This document shows, piece after piece, positions 27,770 through 36,872 of a stretch of DNA of 41,338 bases (the stretch's first letter is position 1; the number at the start of each line of letters is the position of its first letter). Position numbers and translations under genes: made by a program. The notes beneath the pieces are model-generated. The model was not told where the DNA came from, did not search any database, and saw only the letters and a program-made list of their open reading frames with translations. The DNA comes from a virus. Location: IMG/VR virus record IMGVR_UViG_3300027911_000029, positions 1 through 41,338 of that record. One strand, 5' to 3'.

Positions 27770-29898
27770 CACTCCACTCCCGTCATCACGCCCGTGATCC
27801 CGAAAGGCGAGTACTCTCCGTAGTTCGACGAGCTCGTCGGCGCGGTGAAGGTGTAGACCGTCGGATCGGTTTGGCGCGCGATGATGTCGACGCCGAGCGC
27901 AGGCGCCGGGTGCTGGCCGCCGCCAGCCTCGAGGCTGATCGAGCACTGCGTGACTTCGAAGATGGCCGCGTTCAAATTCCAGCGAGGATGCGAGAAGCCG
28001 AAAGTGTCGCCGGCCTCGAGCAGAAACGCGGTCAGTTTGCAGGGAAGAGTCAGCGTCTGCTGGAAGCGCAGCCGCATCAGCGCGATCTTCGCCAGGCGTT
28101 GCGCGGTCCACAGTGACGTCGTGAAGTCGAGCTGGATCTCCTGCCAGATCACCTGGCCACCGTCTTCGGTGTTCAGGTAGTTCGGCTTGCCGCTCATGCC
28201 GTTCGCCTGGTACGCGGGGAAATTTTGCGGCTGCCAGGTGCCGGGGATCTGCGTCAGGCTCAGCGCGGCGCCAGGGTTGGTCGGCAGGAACGCGGGAATA
28301 AATCGGCCCTTGATGCTGTTGGCCACGTCGCGCTTTGAGAGCCGGAAGTCGCCCTTGATCGGCCCGCGCATGTCGCTGTCGGTGAGCGTCTGCACGGGCG
28401 TGAGGTAGGCGCCGGCGAACACATGCCACAGATCGCCGGGTGGAACTACCCAGCCCGCCATCGAGCTGCACAGCGAGGTGAGCACGTCGCCGCGATTCGA
28501 CGAGTGGTCGAACATCCCATTGCAGGAATAAAGATTTTCGTAGACCACGGTGTTGTCGGCATTCCAGATGATGAGCGCCTGCTCTTCGCACACGTTGGCC
28601 GCGGCGATCACGCTCGCGATGTCCATCGTGGCGGCCGGCGCGGCCATGCCGGCATCGGGGTCCTGCAGGTAGTCGTAAACCGCGAGCGCGGAGTTTGACG
28701 GATTAATGGCGTGAGGCGAGCGGCCCATGCACGTCCACCCGGCGGTGTTGTCGGTGGTCGTCGCACCCAGGGTGGTCGCGAAATTCGGCCGCGTAGTTCC
28801 GGTCGTGCCCGCGGTGGTGAGCAACTGCAGGTAGCCAACCGGCGCCTCGATCACGAGTTGCAGGGCGCTCAGGCCCAGGCTTGCTCCCAGCGGCCAGGTG
28901 TCGTTGATCAGGATCCCTGAGTTCAAGCTCGAGGAGGAGTAAGCGATCTGCGGCGCCGTGCCTGGGAACAAACCGCTGTTCATGAAATAGGCGAGCGACG
29001 TTCCCACCGAGTACCAGGTGCAGGCATTGTCGGTGAGCGTGGTGCCGGCGGAATCGTTGGCTTCAAAATTCGGCCGCGAGGTTCCGCTGACGGGCGCGCC
29101 GGCATTCTGCTGAAACCAGATCACGCCCAAGTTGTCGACGATGTAGCTGTATTGCGAGATGTGCGTCGAGGCCTGCCACACGGTCGAGACGCGTGGATCT
29201 GTCAGCTTCTTTCCCGTGATCAGAAATTGGATGTTGGGAATCGAGCCGCTGGGGAAGACGTAAGGCCAGCCCTGCGAATAAGAAAGCACCACGTGCACCT
29301 TGGCGCAGCCGCGCTGCTGGAAGGCGCTGGTCCAGCTGGAGTCGACGGTGCCGAGTTCAGAAAAGGCTTGCGAGGTATTCGCCGCGCGGCCGGCGTCGAA
29401 GGTGAACTCGAGCGAGAGCCAGTAAAAATCGCTCAGCGTCGAGCTGTTGCCTGGCTTCAGCACCCAGTAGGTGCCATTCCAGATCAGGTCGCTGCCGAAG
29501 TTGTAAACCGAGCCGTTGATCGCGATCGCATCGAAGCTCGAGATCTCATGCGCGGTGAGGGTGTAGACCAGGTGAAGCCGTTGCTGGTCGACGTTCAGAT
29601 TTTCTGACGGCGGAAAGCTGGCATAGGTGAGCACGCCCGCCGGTTGATGTTGGCCATACACCACGCGGCGCTGCGTCGGGCCTTGCGTGAAGCTCACAGA
29701 GCTGGCCGTGCCGACCGGCTTTGCCGGCGCCGGCCGCAATGCGAGTCCCACGCCCGCGATCGAGGTGGTGACGCCGATGCCGATCATGGCCTGGGTCAGC
29801 GCGAGACTTGAGAAGACGCTGATGCCGATCGGCCCGGAGAGCAGCGCCAGCGCCAGGCCTCCGACGATCATTCCGATTTCGGTGAGGGTTTTGCTCAT
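27769..29898 (-). CDS. Tail tip / central tail protein
   Basis: A 709-residue protein from the ATG at 29898 (the longer frame overlaps the upstream gene). The N-terminus has two hydrophobic helices (IVGGLALALLSGPIGISVFS, then ALTQAMIGIGVTTSIAG) like lambda-J-type or central tip proteins. It continues VSFTQGPTQRRVVYGQHQPA and LHLVYTLTAHEISSFDAIAI, the usual tip start, and later TSLWTAQRLAKIALMRLRFQ with a beta-rich C-terminus. Two inserted modules with RPNF...TTLTDNACTW and RPNF...TTTDNTAGW (about 29010-29145 and 28720-28835) recur elsewhere. It would contact the receptor and start DNA release. Confidence 0.85.
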   Translation of the reverse strand: MSKTLTEIGMIVGGLALALLSGPIGISVFSSLALTQAMIGIGVTTSIAGVGLALRPAPAKPVGTASSVSFTQGPTQRRVVYGQHQPAGVLTYASFPPSENLNVDQQRLHLVYTLTAHEISSFDAIAINGSVYNFGSDLIWNGTYWVLKPGNSSTLSDFYWLSLEFTFDAGRAANTSQAFSELGTVDSSWTSAFQQRGCAKVHVVLSYSQGWPYVFPSGSIPNIQFLITGKKLTDPRVSTVWQASTHISQYSYIVDNLGVIWFQQNAGAPVSGTSRPNFEANDSAGTTLTDNACTWYSVGTSLAYFMNSGLFPGTAPQIAYSSSSLNSGILINDTWPLGASLGLSALQLVIEAPVGYLQLLTTAGTTGTTRPNFATTLGATTTDNTAGWTCMGRSPHAINPSNSALAVYDYLQDPDAGMAAPAATMDIASVIAAANVCEEQALIIWNADNTVVYENLYSCNGMFDHSSNRGDVLTSLCSSMAGWVVPPGDLWHVFAGAYLTPVQTLTDSDMRGPIKGDFRLSKRDVANSIKGRFIPAFLPTNPGAALSLTQIPGTWQPQNFPAYQANGMSGKPNYLNTEDGGQVIWQEIQLDFTTSLWTAQRLAKIALMRLRFQQTLTLPCKLTAFLLEAGDTFGFSHPRWNLNAAIFEVTQCSISLEAGGGQHPAPALGVDIIARQTDPTVYTFTAPTSSSNYGEYSPFGITGVMTGVE

Positions 29899-29908
29899 CG
29901 AGTTTTGC

Positions 29909-30337
29909 TCAGCCCACTTTCCACGCGCGCTTCCAGCGATCGAGGCGCACCAGCGCCAGACCACCCTCCGCGGCGCAAGCCACGAAGCGGCCGTCGAGAC
30001 TGACAATGCCCACCGCGCCCTGCGGTGTGTCGTTATCGATGAAAACGACGTCGCCGCGCTGGGCCACCGTCACAGGAATCTCAGGGCAGCCCAGGGCCGC
30101 GGCCTGGCTGGCGATGAAGTCTTCAAAGCTGGTTCCGAAAATAGCCGCGGCACCGGTTTCGTCGGAATATGCTCCGCGGTAGGCGGCCGCCGGATCCGCG
30201 CAGCCGGTAATGGCACGCACGCAGTTAGCGACGTGCAGGGCGCAGTCAAACACTCCCCACTCGAAGCTGAGTTCGCGCGCGCTCTCGATCATGCGGCCGA
30301 GCCGCTCGCGCCAGTCTGGAAGTCTGGTCAGTGGCAT
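29909..30337 (-). CDS. Tail assembly protein, NlpC/P60-like (DUF6950)
   Basis: A 142-residue protein with WGVFDCALHVANCVRAITGC at about 27-46, where Cys31 in FDC sits at the position of the catalytic Cys of NlpC/P60-type proteins, then YRGAYSDETGAAAIFGTSFE and RGDVVFIDNDTPQGAVGIVS. The family occurs between minor tail and tail-tip genes, and may act as a peptidoglycan hydrolase at DNA entry or as assembly factor. The catalytic His is not certain. Confidence 0.75.
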   Translation of the reverse strand: MPLTRLPDWRERLGRMIESARELSFEWGVFDCALHVANCVRAITGCADPAAAYRGAYSDETGAAAIFGTSFEDFIASQAAALGCPEIPVTVAQRGDVVFIDNDTPQGAVGIVSLDGRFVACAAEGGLALVRLDRWKRAWKVG

Positions 30338-30375
30338 TGGTTCACGAATGCAGCTTTTTACAAATGGCAGCTTTT

Positions 30376-31314
30376 TTACGAATGAACGATCAGCGCGCCG
30401 GCCGCACGATCGGATTGCGCGGCTCCGCTTGAACTGACGCTGCCCGGCGGAAGGCAGCGCGCAATGATGGAGCAGGTGCCGGGCGCGAGGCCGCTGATCA
30501 GACCGGTGGTGTAGGAAAAGGTTGCGACCTTCGGATTGCTCGAGGCGAGCGCAACAGTGAAGAACGGGCCAGATCCGGAGCGCGTCAGCCCGCTGAGCGT
30601 GTTGGTGCTTCCATCGGAGTAGTGCATGGTAACGGCGACGGTGGTGGTGCCGCCGACAGCAATGTCCGCGGATGCTGGCACCACGGTCATGTAGAGCGGA
30701 TAAGGCGTCGAGAGCGCGTTGGGCGCAGGCCAGAACAGCGCCATGTTCGTCAACCGGTCGACGAAGCTGAAGCCGAGATCGCCGGGATAGTAGATCTGCT
30801 GGTCGGCGTCGTCGAACAGCCGGTTGGGCGCCAGGTTCAAACGCAGCAGCGGATTCTCGCAGGTGATGGAGATGTTGCAGGTCTGCCCTGAATCGTCGAC
30901 CGTGGGCACGTCGAGGCTGCCCGCGAAAATCTGCACGGGATCCTGCAGCAGATTGTTATTGGTATCGAAGAGACCGAGCCACAGCGTCGCTGTGCCGGTG
31001 ATGCGGACCTGGCCGATAGCTTCACCGATCAGCGCAGAGGGGACTCCGCTCAGCGAAAGCGTGATGTTCTGTGCCTGGATCTTCGTGGTCTGCGGGATGG
31101 CCGAGATCTTGCCCAGCCAGCCCATGCCCAGAAACGTCTGCCCGTAGGGAAACGTCGAGGCGGGATTGGAAGGCGGTCCGGCCGGAGTGAGCGAGCCGAT
31201 GCCGGTGAAGAGGTAATAGGTCGCGTCGGCGAATGCGATCTGCGCGAAGATGGCCAGCGTCAGCTGGCTCGCGGCGATCGCCGAGATCATCGCGGCTGAA
31301 AGTGTGCGGGGCAT
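30376..31314 (-). CDS. Minor tail protein with BIG2-like C-terminus
   Basis: A 312-residue protein from the ATG at 31314, five nt after the small upstream gene. The N-terminal part (SAAMISAIAASQLTLAIFAQ, then ADATYYLFTGIGSLTP) resembles the start of a phage minor tail family and is probably not a true signal peptide. DDADQQIYYPGDLGFSFVDR closes the core. The C-terminal 90 residues form an Ig-like BIG2 domain: YMTVVPASADIAVGGTTTVA and VATFSYTTGLISGLAPGTCS. Such domains bind surface sugars weakly. Confidence 0.7.
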   Translation of the reverse strand: MPRTLSAAMISAIAASQLTLAIFAQIAFADATYYLFTGIGSLTPAGPPSNPASTFPYGQTFLGMGWLGKISAIPQTTKIQAQNITLSLSGVPSALIGEAIGQVRITGTATLWLGLFDTNNNLLQDPVQIFAGSLDVPTVDDSGQTCNISITCENPLLRLNLAPNRLFDDADQQIYYPGDLGFSFVDRLTNMALFWPAPNALSTPYPLYMTVVPASADIAVGGTTTVAVTMHYSDGSTNTLSGLTRSGSGPFFTVALASSNPKVATFSYTTGLISGLAPGTCSIIARCLPPGSVSSSGAAQSDRAAGALIVHS

Positions 31315-31316
31315 TT

Positions 31317-31490
31317 TTATTTTCTTACGGACGTAACGGCTGCCTTCCATGCCGTCTTCACCACTTCCGGCAACAGCGACCAGTCCGGCACATAGGCTGG
31401 CAGAAACGATTGCGCCGACTCGCAGAAGGCCTGGTAAGCGCGCGCGGCCCGTTCCTCGAGCTGCAGCGCTTCGCTGATCGGATCGCTCAC
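31317..31490 (-). CDS. Small tail-module protein (57 aa)
   Basis: A GTG at 31488-31490 overlaps the upstream TAG (TAGTG), and the frame closes at a TAA at 31317. The peptide is helical and acidic at first (SDPISEALQLEERAARAYQA), then FLPAYVPDWSLLPEVVKTAW and a basic end. It fits the gap between two minor tail genes exactly. Function unknown. Confidence 0.65.
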   Translation of the reverse strand: MSDPISEALQLEERAARAYQAFCESAQSFLPAYVPDWSLLPEVVKTAWKAAVTSVRK

Positions 31491-32293
31491 TAGAGCGCTT
31501 CCTTGGCTTTGAAGCTGATGTGGTACATCTTGTCCTTGTCGACCTTCCAGGTCAGCGTGTTCTCCTGCAGCCGGAAGGTGCCAGCGGGGTTTACGGTGAC
31601 GATGGTGTTGCCGTCAGAAAGGGTTTCGCGGAGGTTAGGGAAAATGGCGAGCGCCACGTTGCCGGCAATCGTGCTGGGGGCATTCTGCAAAACTTTGTAG
31701 AGCCGCTGCGGTCCGCCGGGTGCGGTGATCTGCACATAGTCGCCAGCCACCGCCCAGTTCGTGATGCTCGCGGTGGCCGCGCGCAGGTTCAGCACATTGG
31801 AGCCGTTGGTGTTGGTGCCAGAGACGACTGGAGCTCCGCTCCACGGGCCTTGCGGCGTCAGCCGCAGGTAGTCGCCCATCAGAAATGTTCCGTACTTACC
31901 GAAGAGCGCGCCCAGCACGGCGAGCCACTGTTCGGCTTGCGCCATGGTCAGCGGTGGCAGGCTCACTTCGGCTTCGAAGCGTTGCCCTGGCCACTGTTGT
32001 TCCTGCTGTCCCAGCGTGAAGGGCGACTCGGTTTCGCCGACGACGTTAATTTCCATCATCGTGAAATCTTGCGGACCGATCCCTGCGATCGCCGGCAGCG
32101 TGAGTGGATAGTTAATTCCCAAGATCGGCACCGTCACTGAAATCTGCAGAACTTCCTGCGTAGAGAGCACACCGGCGACCGCTGCCGGCACGACGGCGGA
32201 GATCTGCAGAACTTCCTGCGTCGACTCCACGGCGCCAGAGTTCAGCGCCGAGATCTCGATAACTTCCTGCGTCGACTGCAGGCCAGTCGCCAT
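31490..32293 (-). CDS. Minor tail protein with three STQEV repeats
   Basis: A 267-residue protein. Residues 1-52 hold three near-identical peptides (LQSTQEVIEISA, VESTQEVLQISA, VLSTQEVLQIS) joined by short linkers, reminiscent of VTQxVVEVL repeats seen in other phage tail proteins. The main domain has QWPGQRFEAEVSLPPLTMAQ, FGKYGTFLMGDYLRLTPQGP, then a beta-rich region and a late FRLQENTLTWKVDKDKMYHI. This is a common minor tail family. The start overlaps the upstream stop. Confidence 0.75.
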   Translation of the reverse strand: MATGLQSTQEVIEISALNSGAVESTQEVLQISAVVPAAVAGVLSTQEVLQISVTVPILGINYPLTLPAIAGIGPQDFTMMEINVVGETESPFTLGQQEQQWPGQRFEAEVSLPPLTMAQAEQWLAVLGALFGKYGTFLMGDYLRLTPQGPWSGAPVVSGTNTNGSNVLNLRAATASITNWAVAGDYVQITAPGGPQRLYKVLQNAPSTIAGNVALAIFPNLRETLSDGNTIVTVNPAGTFRLQENTLTWKVDKDKMYHISFKAKEAL

Positions 32294-33354
32294 TAACTTG
32301 CCTCATAAATGCTCAGCGAGGCCGCGTCGGCGCCGGAGGCTCCCCAGGCCGCGGAAGTGTTCGGGTCAGTGGCGCTGAAGACATCGAAATAAGCGAAGCT
32401 CGAAGGCACGGTCACGGCCGCGCCGAGCTGGTCGACGCCGCCAGAGCGCACTCCTGCCTGGAAGGTGTGCGTCCCTGCGTCGTTCTTTGAAATGCGCGAC
32501 CGCCGCACCAACCCGTTCACCGTGCCGGTGAAGCCCGCGGCGCCGACACCATAGTTGTCTTCCACTGTGGTGGTCGACGACACATAGGTCGTGTTGTCGT
32601 CCGGTGGAGTTTCATCGACGCACTGCCAATTCGCGGATGCGCCGTTCGGCGTCCAGTTGGTCAAGGCGCCGGCGCCATTCGGCAGTTTGGTGTAAATGCG
32701 CGAGCCCTCGCCGACGATGGCATTGGGAGCTGATCCGGCGGCGTCGTGCGCATGGAAGTCATCGAAGCGCAGCGCGTTGCCCGAGTTCGCGGTGCTGCCG
32801 ATGAGCACCTGGTTGGCATAGGCGTTGCCGGTGTTGCTGGTGTTGGCGCCACTGATCGTAAGCACCGCCGAACCGCCCTTCGGAGTGTTGAGGTAAACCG
32901 AACAGGCGCCGCCCGTTCCGGTAGCGATCGTCGCTGTGATGTCGATGAAGTACCACACTCCAGCCGTGACCAGCCCTGGCGAAGTCTGCCCTAGCAGTGT
33001 TCCGCCGCCCTGCGGGTTGCCGCGGTAAACCAGAAGAGCGCCGGCCGAGTTGAAAGCCAGGCCGAGCTGGTAGTTGCTGTTGTCGGTGAAGGCAAAAAAT
33101 CCCTGGACGCCGGATCCGGAAATTCCTTCGAAGTAGACCGCGAAAGAAGCCATGGGGCCGGCCACGTTCGAGGAATAATTCTTGATTTTGTAGGTGATGC
33201 CTGCGGTTAGGCGAACGCCTTGGCCCACGCAGTGCGCGGCCGCTGCGAAGCGGGCATAGCTCGTGCTGTATTGAATGGTCCCGCTCACCAGATCCCAGCG
33301 TTCGCCGGTGGTCGCGTAGTGGTCGAAGCCGTCCCAGATATTTGAGTAGGACAT
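32293..33354 (-). CDS. Tail protein with concanavalin/LamG-like fold
   Basis: A 353-residue protein behind GGAGAAAAAAGACCCCT. It begins MSYSNIWDGFDHYATTGERW and carries the strand pattern of a jelly-roll carbohydrate-binding domain: MASFAVYFEGISGSG, AGVWYFIDITATIATGTGGA, SVYLNTPK and ANQVLIGSTANSGNALRFDD. The C-terminal part (FTGTVNGLVRRSRISKNDAG, TVPSSFAYFDVF) is typical of phage minor tail proteins. It probably helps bind the cell surface. It is the first minus-strand gene after the plus-strand cargo gene. Confidence 0.75.
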   Translation of the reverse strand: MSYSNIWDGFDHYATTGERWDLVSGTIQYSTSYARFAAAAHCVGQGVRLTAGITYKIKNYSSNVAGPMASFAVYFEGISGSGVQGFFAFTDNSNYQLGLAFNSAGALLVYRGNPQGGGTLLGQTSPGLVTAGVWYFIDITATIATGTGGACSVYLNTPKGGSAVLTISGANTSNTGNAYANQVLIGSTANSGNALRFDDFHAHDAAGSAPNAIVGEGSRIYTKLPNGAGALTNWTPNGASANWQCVDETPPDDNTTYVSSTTTVEDNYGVGAAGFTGTVNGLVRRSRISKNDAGTHTFQAGVRSGGVDQLGAAVTVPSSFAYFDVFSATDPNTSAAWGASGADAASLSIYEAS

Positions 33355-33424
33355 AGGGGTCTTTTTTCTCCGGCCCGGTTGGGCCGCTTGTCAGAAGGTC
33401 AGCCGCGTGGCATCATGCTCGGCC

Positions 33425-33859
33425 ATGAAGTGCTGTGCCGTTTTTTTTGCTTTCACTCTCAGCGCGATCGCACAAGGAACTCCGCGATCGAAAGGCCCGT
33501 TGGTTTACATCAATGGCAATGGCGCGACCTACGTGAGCCAGGGAACAGTCGCCAAGCACGATGAGACGATGGAGATGGCACGCGATCTCATCAAGTTCTG
33601 TCCAGAAGTCACCGTCACGGTCAAAGATTCAGATCCAGCTCCCGACTACGTGCTCGCGCTGAACCGCGGCGAGGAACACATGGGCGCTGCCATCAGCCAG
33701 ATCATGCTGCTGCGCGGCTCGGACAAAGTTGTTCTCTGGTCCGACAAGCAGGGAACGGTCGCAAAGGCGGTGAAGGCCGGCTGCCATGCTCTGCAAGAGG
33801 ATTGGAGACGCGGCTCTGGCGACTGGTGGCAGAACCAGAAAAAGGGAAGCAAGCCATGA
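33425..33859 (+). CDS. Secreted cargo (moron-like) protein on the opposite strand
   Basis: A plus-strand gene placed between two minus-strand tail genes. From the ATG at 33425 the product has 144 residues; a GTG at 33407 is also possible. A signal peptide (MKCCAVFFAFTLSAIAQG) precedes a small domain with LVYINGNGATYVSQGTVAKH, then MEMARDLIKFCPEVTVTVKD and PDYVLALN, ending AVKAGCHALQEDW. This looks like a bacterial periplasmic family. Position and orientation fit a moron that alters the lysogen. The ribosome site is weak. The gene ends seven bases from the convergent tape measure gene. Confidence 0.65.
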   Translation: MKCCAVFFAFTLSAIAQGTPRSKGPLVYINGNGATYVSQGTVAKHDETMEMARDLIKFCPEVTVTVKDSDPAPDYVLALNRGEEHMGAAISQIMLLRGSDKVVLWSDKQGTVAKAVKAGCHALQEDWRRGSGDWWQNQKKGSKP

Positions 33860-33866
33860 TCAGCCG

Positions 33867-36140
33867 TTAGCGGCTCACGCTCCGTCGCTGCAGGTCGCTC
33901 GCTTCCATCACGGCGCGCGCCACGAAGCGCGGCATTGCGGCCGAGAGCGCGCGCGAGATCTTCTCATCCACTCCCAACTCCGCGCCCTTGGCATCGATTG
34001 AAATTGGCATGTGAATGCTCGATCCTCCGCGCCCAGCAGAGTTCGGTGTGATCGATGCGCCTGTGGGAACGTTCATCAGCTCCGGGCCGTTTTCTCCTAC
34101 CCACGAGAGTCCACCTGGCGCTGAGTCGGTGCCGCCAGCAAAACCGGGAATCGGGAAGAGGCTGAGAATTCCCGCGCCGCCGCCGGCCCCACCAGCGCCA
34201 CCAGCACCCATCACACCGGTAAGTGCAGAAACCGCCGCCGTATTGGCCGCGATCGCGGTGGTGTTAGCAGTCTCAGCAGCGACCTGCCCACCGTTTCCGT
34301 TGCCCAGGAGCTTATCCAGCCCGAGCGATTTTCCGAAGTCGCTGTTGGCTGCGCCCTTGAACAGGGCGGCGAATTCTTTATTGAGCAGGAACTTCAGCGC
34401 CATCTGATCGAGCGACTCGAAATATTGCAGCCATGCGGTCTTGCCGCCAGTCAACGCCTTGACTGTCTCGTCCTCAAAGCCCTGCAGCCCTTTGTTCAAA
34501 AAGTCGAAAGCAAACTTTCCCCCCTGGCCGGAGTCGCCCTGCCACTGCAGGAAAAAAGCTTTCACGCCGGCGCTCACATCGCCGGTCTTCTCGAGCAATT
34601 TCTGCAACTGGTCCGTCGCCTTCACGGCCTGCTCATGAAGTTTTTGCATCTCCGCGTCGAATGCGAGCATGGCCTGTTGTGAGTTCTTCAGCGGCGCTGG
34701 CAGGCCCTCGAACGCCAGCTTTAGCTCCTTTACCTTGAGATCAAATTCCTGCGTCGGGGTGAGCGCATCCTGAAATGCTTGCGCGACCAGTTTGAACTGC
34801 GCGGCTTTGTCTGCCGAGAACACGTCGAACTGCGCGCCCGCAGTGCCGCCGGCTCCGAGCTGTGGCAACGCAGCAGCCGGAGAAGATGCCGGCAGAGCCG
34901 GCGGCGTGAGCGATTGTTTTCCAGGAAGGCCCTTCGAGAATAGAGCATCGGTTTGCAGAGCAGCCTGCTGGCGGACGTCGAGATCGACAAAGTCTTGGAT
35001 TACACGGGAAATCGTTTCGTGGAACTTCAGATAAAAACTGGTCGCGCCGATCGTGTTGTTTAGATTGGTGAAGGAGATGATTTCCTTCACCAGCTCGGCG
35101 TCGAGTTGCGCGCTGGCATCGATAGCGGGGCGGGTTGCAGCAAAAGTTTTCTGCAGCGTTTCGGCGTGCTTCTCAATCGCCGCAGCGGCAGCTTGGGCCG
35201 CCGCACGCAATTCGTCCATCTGTTTCTTCGCCTCTGTAGCATGGACGTCGCCGGTGATCTGGCCCCAAAGAGTCTTAATTTGGCTCAGTTGCTCAGCGTA
35301 GGCTTTCGCCGCAGCAACTTCCGCAGGGGTCACCTGTGGAGCCGAGTAATTGGCGACGGCTCCGTAAGGCGTTTCGGTGAAAGTCTGCGGGGGCGCTGTC
35401 TCTGCCTTGTGCTTCAGGTCCTCATAATTTTTACCCGCAGCGGTGATCTCGTCGTTCAGCAGCTTCATCGCGGTCTGCGTGCGGTGCACTGAATCCTGGA
35501 GCGCCGCCATATCGAAATTTTTCTTGAACTCCGCGAGTTGCTTGTCGATTTCCTCAATCTTCAGAGTGCTTTGCAGCGACGTGATGTTATGAACAAAATC
35601 TCCGACTCCGGCGAGTAACTGGCCCCACGGACTCGCCGCTTCCTGCGCCGCCTTCGTCTCCCGCTCCTGCGCCTCAACCAGCTTGTTCACTGCGCCCGTG
35701 GCAGCAGTGACTGCTTTGTCTTTCTCTTTGTACGACGCCATCTCCTCGGCAAAAACGGCCGTAAGGTTATCCGACGAGATCTTCAGCGCCTCCTGCGCCT
35801 TCTGCGCTTTCTCAATCGACTTGCCGATCTTGTCGAAAAGCTCGAAGCCGGCCACAGCGAGCGCGCCAACCACGCCGGCGCCGAGAATGGATTGCAGACC
35901 TTTCGCCAGGCCGGGGAATTCCTGCGTGAGGATGCGCGTCAGCGGCCGCGAAAGATGAATGCCCAGCGCCTCATCGATCAGCCGCAGCGACTCCGCGCCT
36001 TCACGCGAGCTGCGCTTCATCTCGGCCGACATGCCGAGCGTTTGCTGGTTCACCAGGCGGAAAGCTTCCGGCGCGCCCTTTTCGAGCGCGCTGAGGTCAT
36101 AGCCCAGGCCGACCAGAATTGTCGCGAGGTTAGTGGACAT
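33867..36140 (-). CDS. Tail tape measure protein
   Basis: A 757-residue protein from the ATG at 36140 (behind GGAAGGTG). It is helical and Ala/Lys/Glu-rich through most of its length. A hydrophobic segment GAGVVGALAVAGFELFDKIG lies near residue 90 and another Ala/Gly-rich one near 650 (GVMGAGGAGGAGGGAG). It has the C-terminal signature FAGGTDSAPGGLSWVGENGP followed by ELMNVPTGASITPNSAG. Its length would set a tail of about 110 nm at 0.15 nm per residue. It follows the tail chaperone group as expected. Confidence 0.92.
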   Translation of the reverse strand: MSTNLATILVGLGYDLSALEKGAPEAFRLVNQQTLGMSAEMKRSSREGAESLRLIDEALGIHLSRPLTRILTQEFPGLAKGLQSILGAGVVGALAVAGFELFDKIGKSIEKAQKAQEALKISSDNLTAVFAEEMASYKEKDKAVTAATGAVNKLVEAQERETKAAQEAASPWGQLLAGVGDFVHNITSLQSTLKIEEIDKQLAEFKKNFDMAALQDSVHRTQTAMKLLNDEITAAGKNYEDLKHKAETAPPQTFTETPYGAVANYSAPQVTPAEVAAAKAYAEQLSQIKTLWGQITGDVHATEAKKQMDELRAAAQAAAAAIEKHAETLQKTFAATRPAIDASAQLDAELVKEIISFTNLNNTIGATSFYLKFHETISRVIQDFVDLDVRQQAALQTDALFSKGLPGKQSLTPPALPASSPAAALPQLGAGGTAGAQFDVFSADKAAQFKLVAQAFQDALTPTQEFDLKVKELKLAFEGLPAPLKNSQQAMLAFDAEMQKLHEQAVKATDQLQKLLEKTGDVSAGVKAFFLQWQGDSGQGGKFAFDFLNKGLQGFEDETVKALTGGKTAWLQYFESLDQMALKFLLNKEFAALFKGAANSDFGKSLGLDKLLGNGNGGQVAAETANTTAIAANTAAVSALTGVMGAGGAGGAGGGAGILSLFPIPGFAGGTDSAPGGLSWVGENGPELMNVPTGASITPNSAGRGGSSIHMPISIDAKGAELGVDEKISRALSAAMPRFVARAVMEASDLQRRSVSR

Positions 36141-36255
36141 GATGGAAAAACACCTTCCAGAAGAGAGCCCACGCGAGCGCCGGCACAGCAGCGATGCTGC
36201 CATAGAAGCAGCCGGTCAGAAATCCCTGGACGAATGCGGGGAGTTTGTAATTCAT
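36130..36255 (-). CDS. Single-pass membrane peptide (41 aa)
   Basis: An ATG at 36253-36255 overlaps the upstream stop (ATGA), and the frame ends in a TAA at 36130, inside the tape measure gene start. The peptide is mostly one hydrophobic helix (FVQGFLTGCFYGSIAAVPAL then AWALFWKVFFHH). Its overlap on both sides supports translation. It may assist tail-tape or membrane contact. Function unknown. Confidence 0.55.
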   Translation of the reverse strand: MNYKLPAFVQGFLTGCFYGSIAAVPALAWALFWKVFFHHVH

Positions 36256-36815
36256 GAGATCAGTGTATCGATGCGATCGAGCGCTTCGCGCGTGCGTTCA
36301 GTCAGGACTTCGACCGCCGCTTCAGCCGACACATCAAAGGCCGGCTTCAGCCAAGGATGCGGTGGCACGTCGTGCGAGCCCAGCTCCACTTCGCGGCCGG
36401 TGCGCCGCCGTTGCTTGGCTGAGCCGAAACGCGAGCGCCAGCTGTAGCCAGCCATGCCGTGACCACTCTCCACAAATTCCGCGTAGATGCCGGGCGAGGT
36501 GGTGCGGTCCTGCTGGCCGGCATAGCGGCCGCGCTTGCGCGTCTTCACGCCAGGGCCGGGATAGCCAGGGCCGACCAACACACGGCTTTTTCGCAGGTCG
36601 CTTGAGACCTGGACCTCGACATCGATGTCTTCCTCGAGGTTGCCGCTCACGCGATGCTCCGCGGCGTTGGTTTCGGCCGCGGCCTGGATCACTTCGCCGG
36701 CTTCCTGCAATCCGTCGCGCGCCACTTCGCGGCTCAGGACCAGGGGAACCTGGTCCAGCCGGCGCAGCAGCGTCTCAAGACCTGAAACCTGCGTTACTGT
36801 GATTCCGTCCGCCAT
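36252..36815 (-). CDS. HK97 gp10-like protein (tail completion)
   Basis: A 187-residue protein with VSGLETLLRRLDQVPLVLSR at about 10-29, ARDGLQEAGEVIQAAAETNA following, a strand (DIDVEVQVSSDLRKSRVLVG), YAEFVESGHGMAGYS and a late PHPWLKPAFDVSAEAAVEVL. These segments are those of the HK97 gp10 / minor capsid-tail completion family. Unusually it lies after the tail tube and chaperone genes instead of between head closure and tail terminator. Confidence 0.8.
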   Translation of the reverse strand: MADGITVTQVSGLETLLRRLDQVPLVLSREVARDGLQEAGEVIQAAAETNAAEHRVSGNLEEDIDVEVQVSSDLRKSRVLVGPGYPGPGVKTRKRGRYAGQQDRTTSPGIYAEFVESGHGMAGYSWRSRFGSAKQRRRTGREVELGSHDVPPHPWLKPAFDVSAEAAVEVLTERTREALDRIDTLIS

Positions 36816-36872
36816 AAGCTCGTCTACGAGGCAAAACAGGGCCGTTTCCTTGCCCGTACAGGGCCGACCGGC

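Noticed and set aside
30376-31314. Signal peptide on the minor tail protein
   Set aside because: The hydrophobic start (SAAMISAIAASQLTLAIFAQ) is interrupted by polar residues and resembles the start of a cytoplasmic tail family, so it was not counted with the exported proteins.
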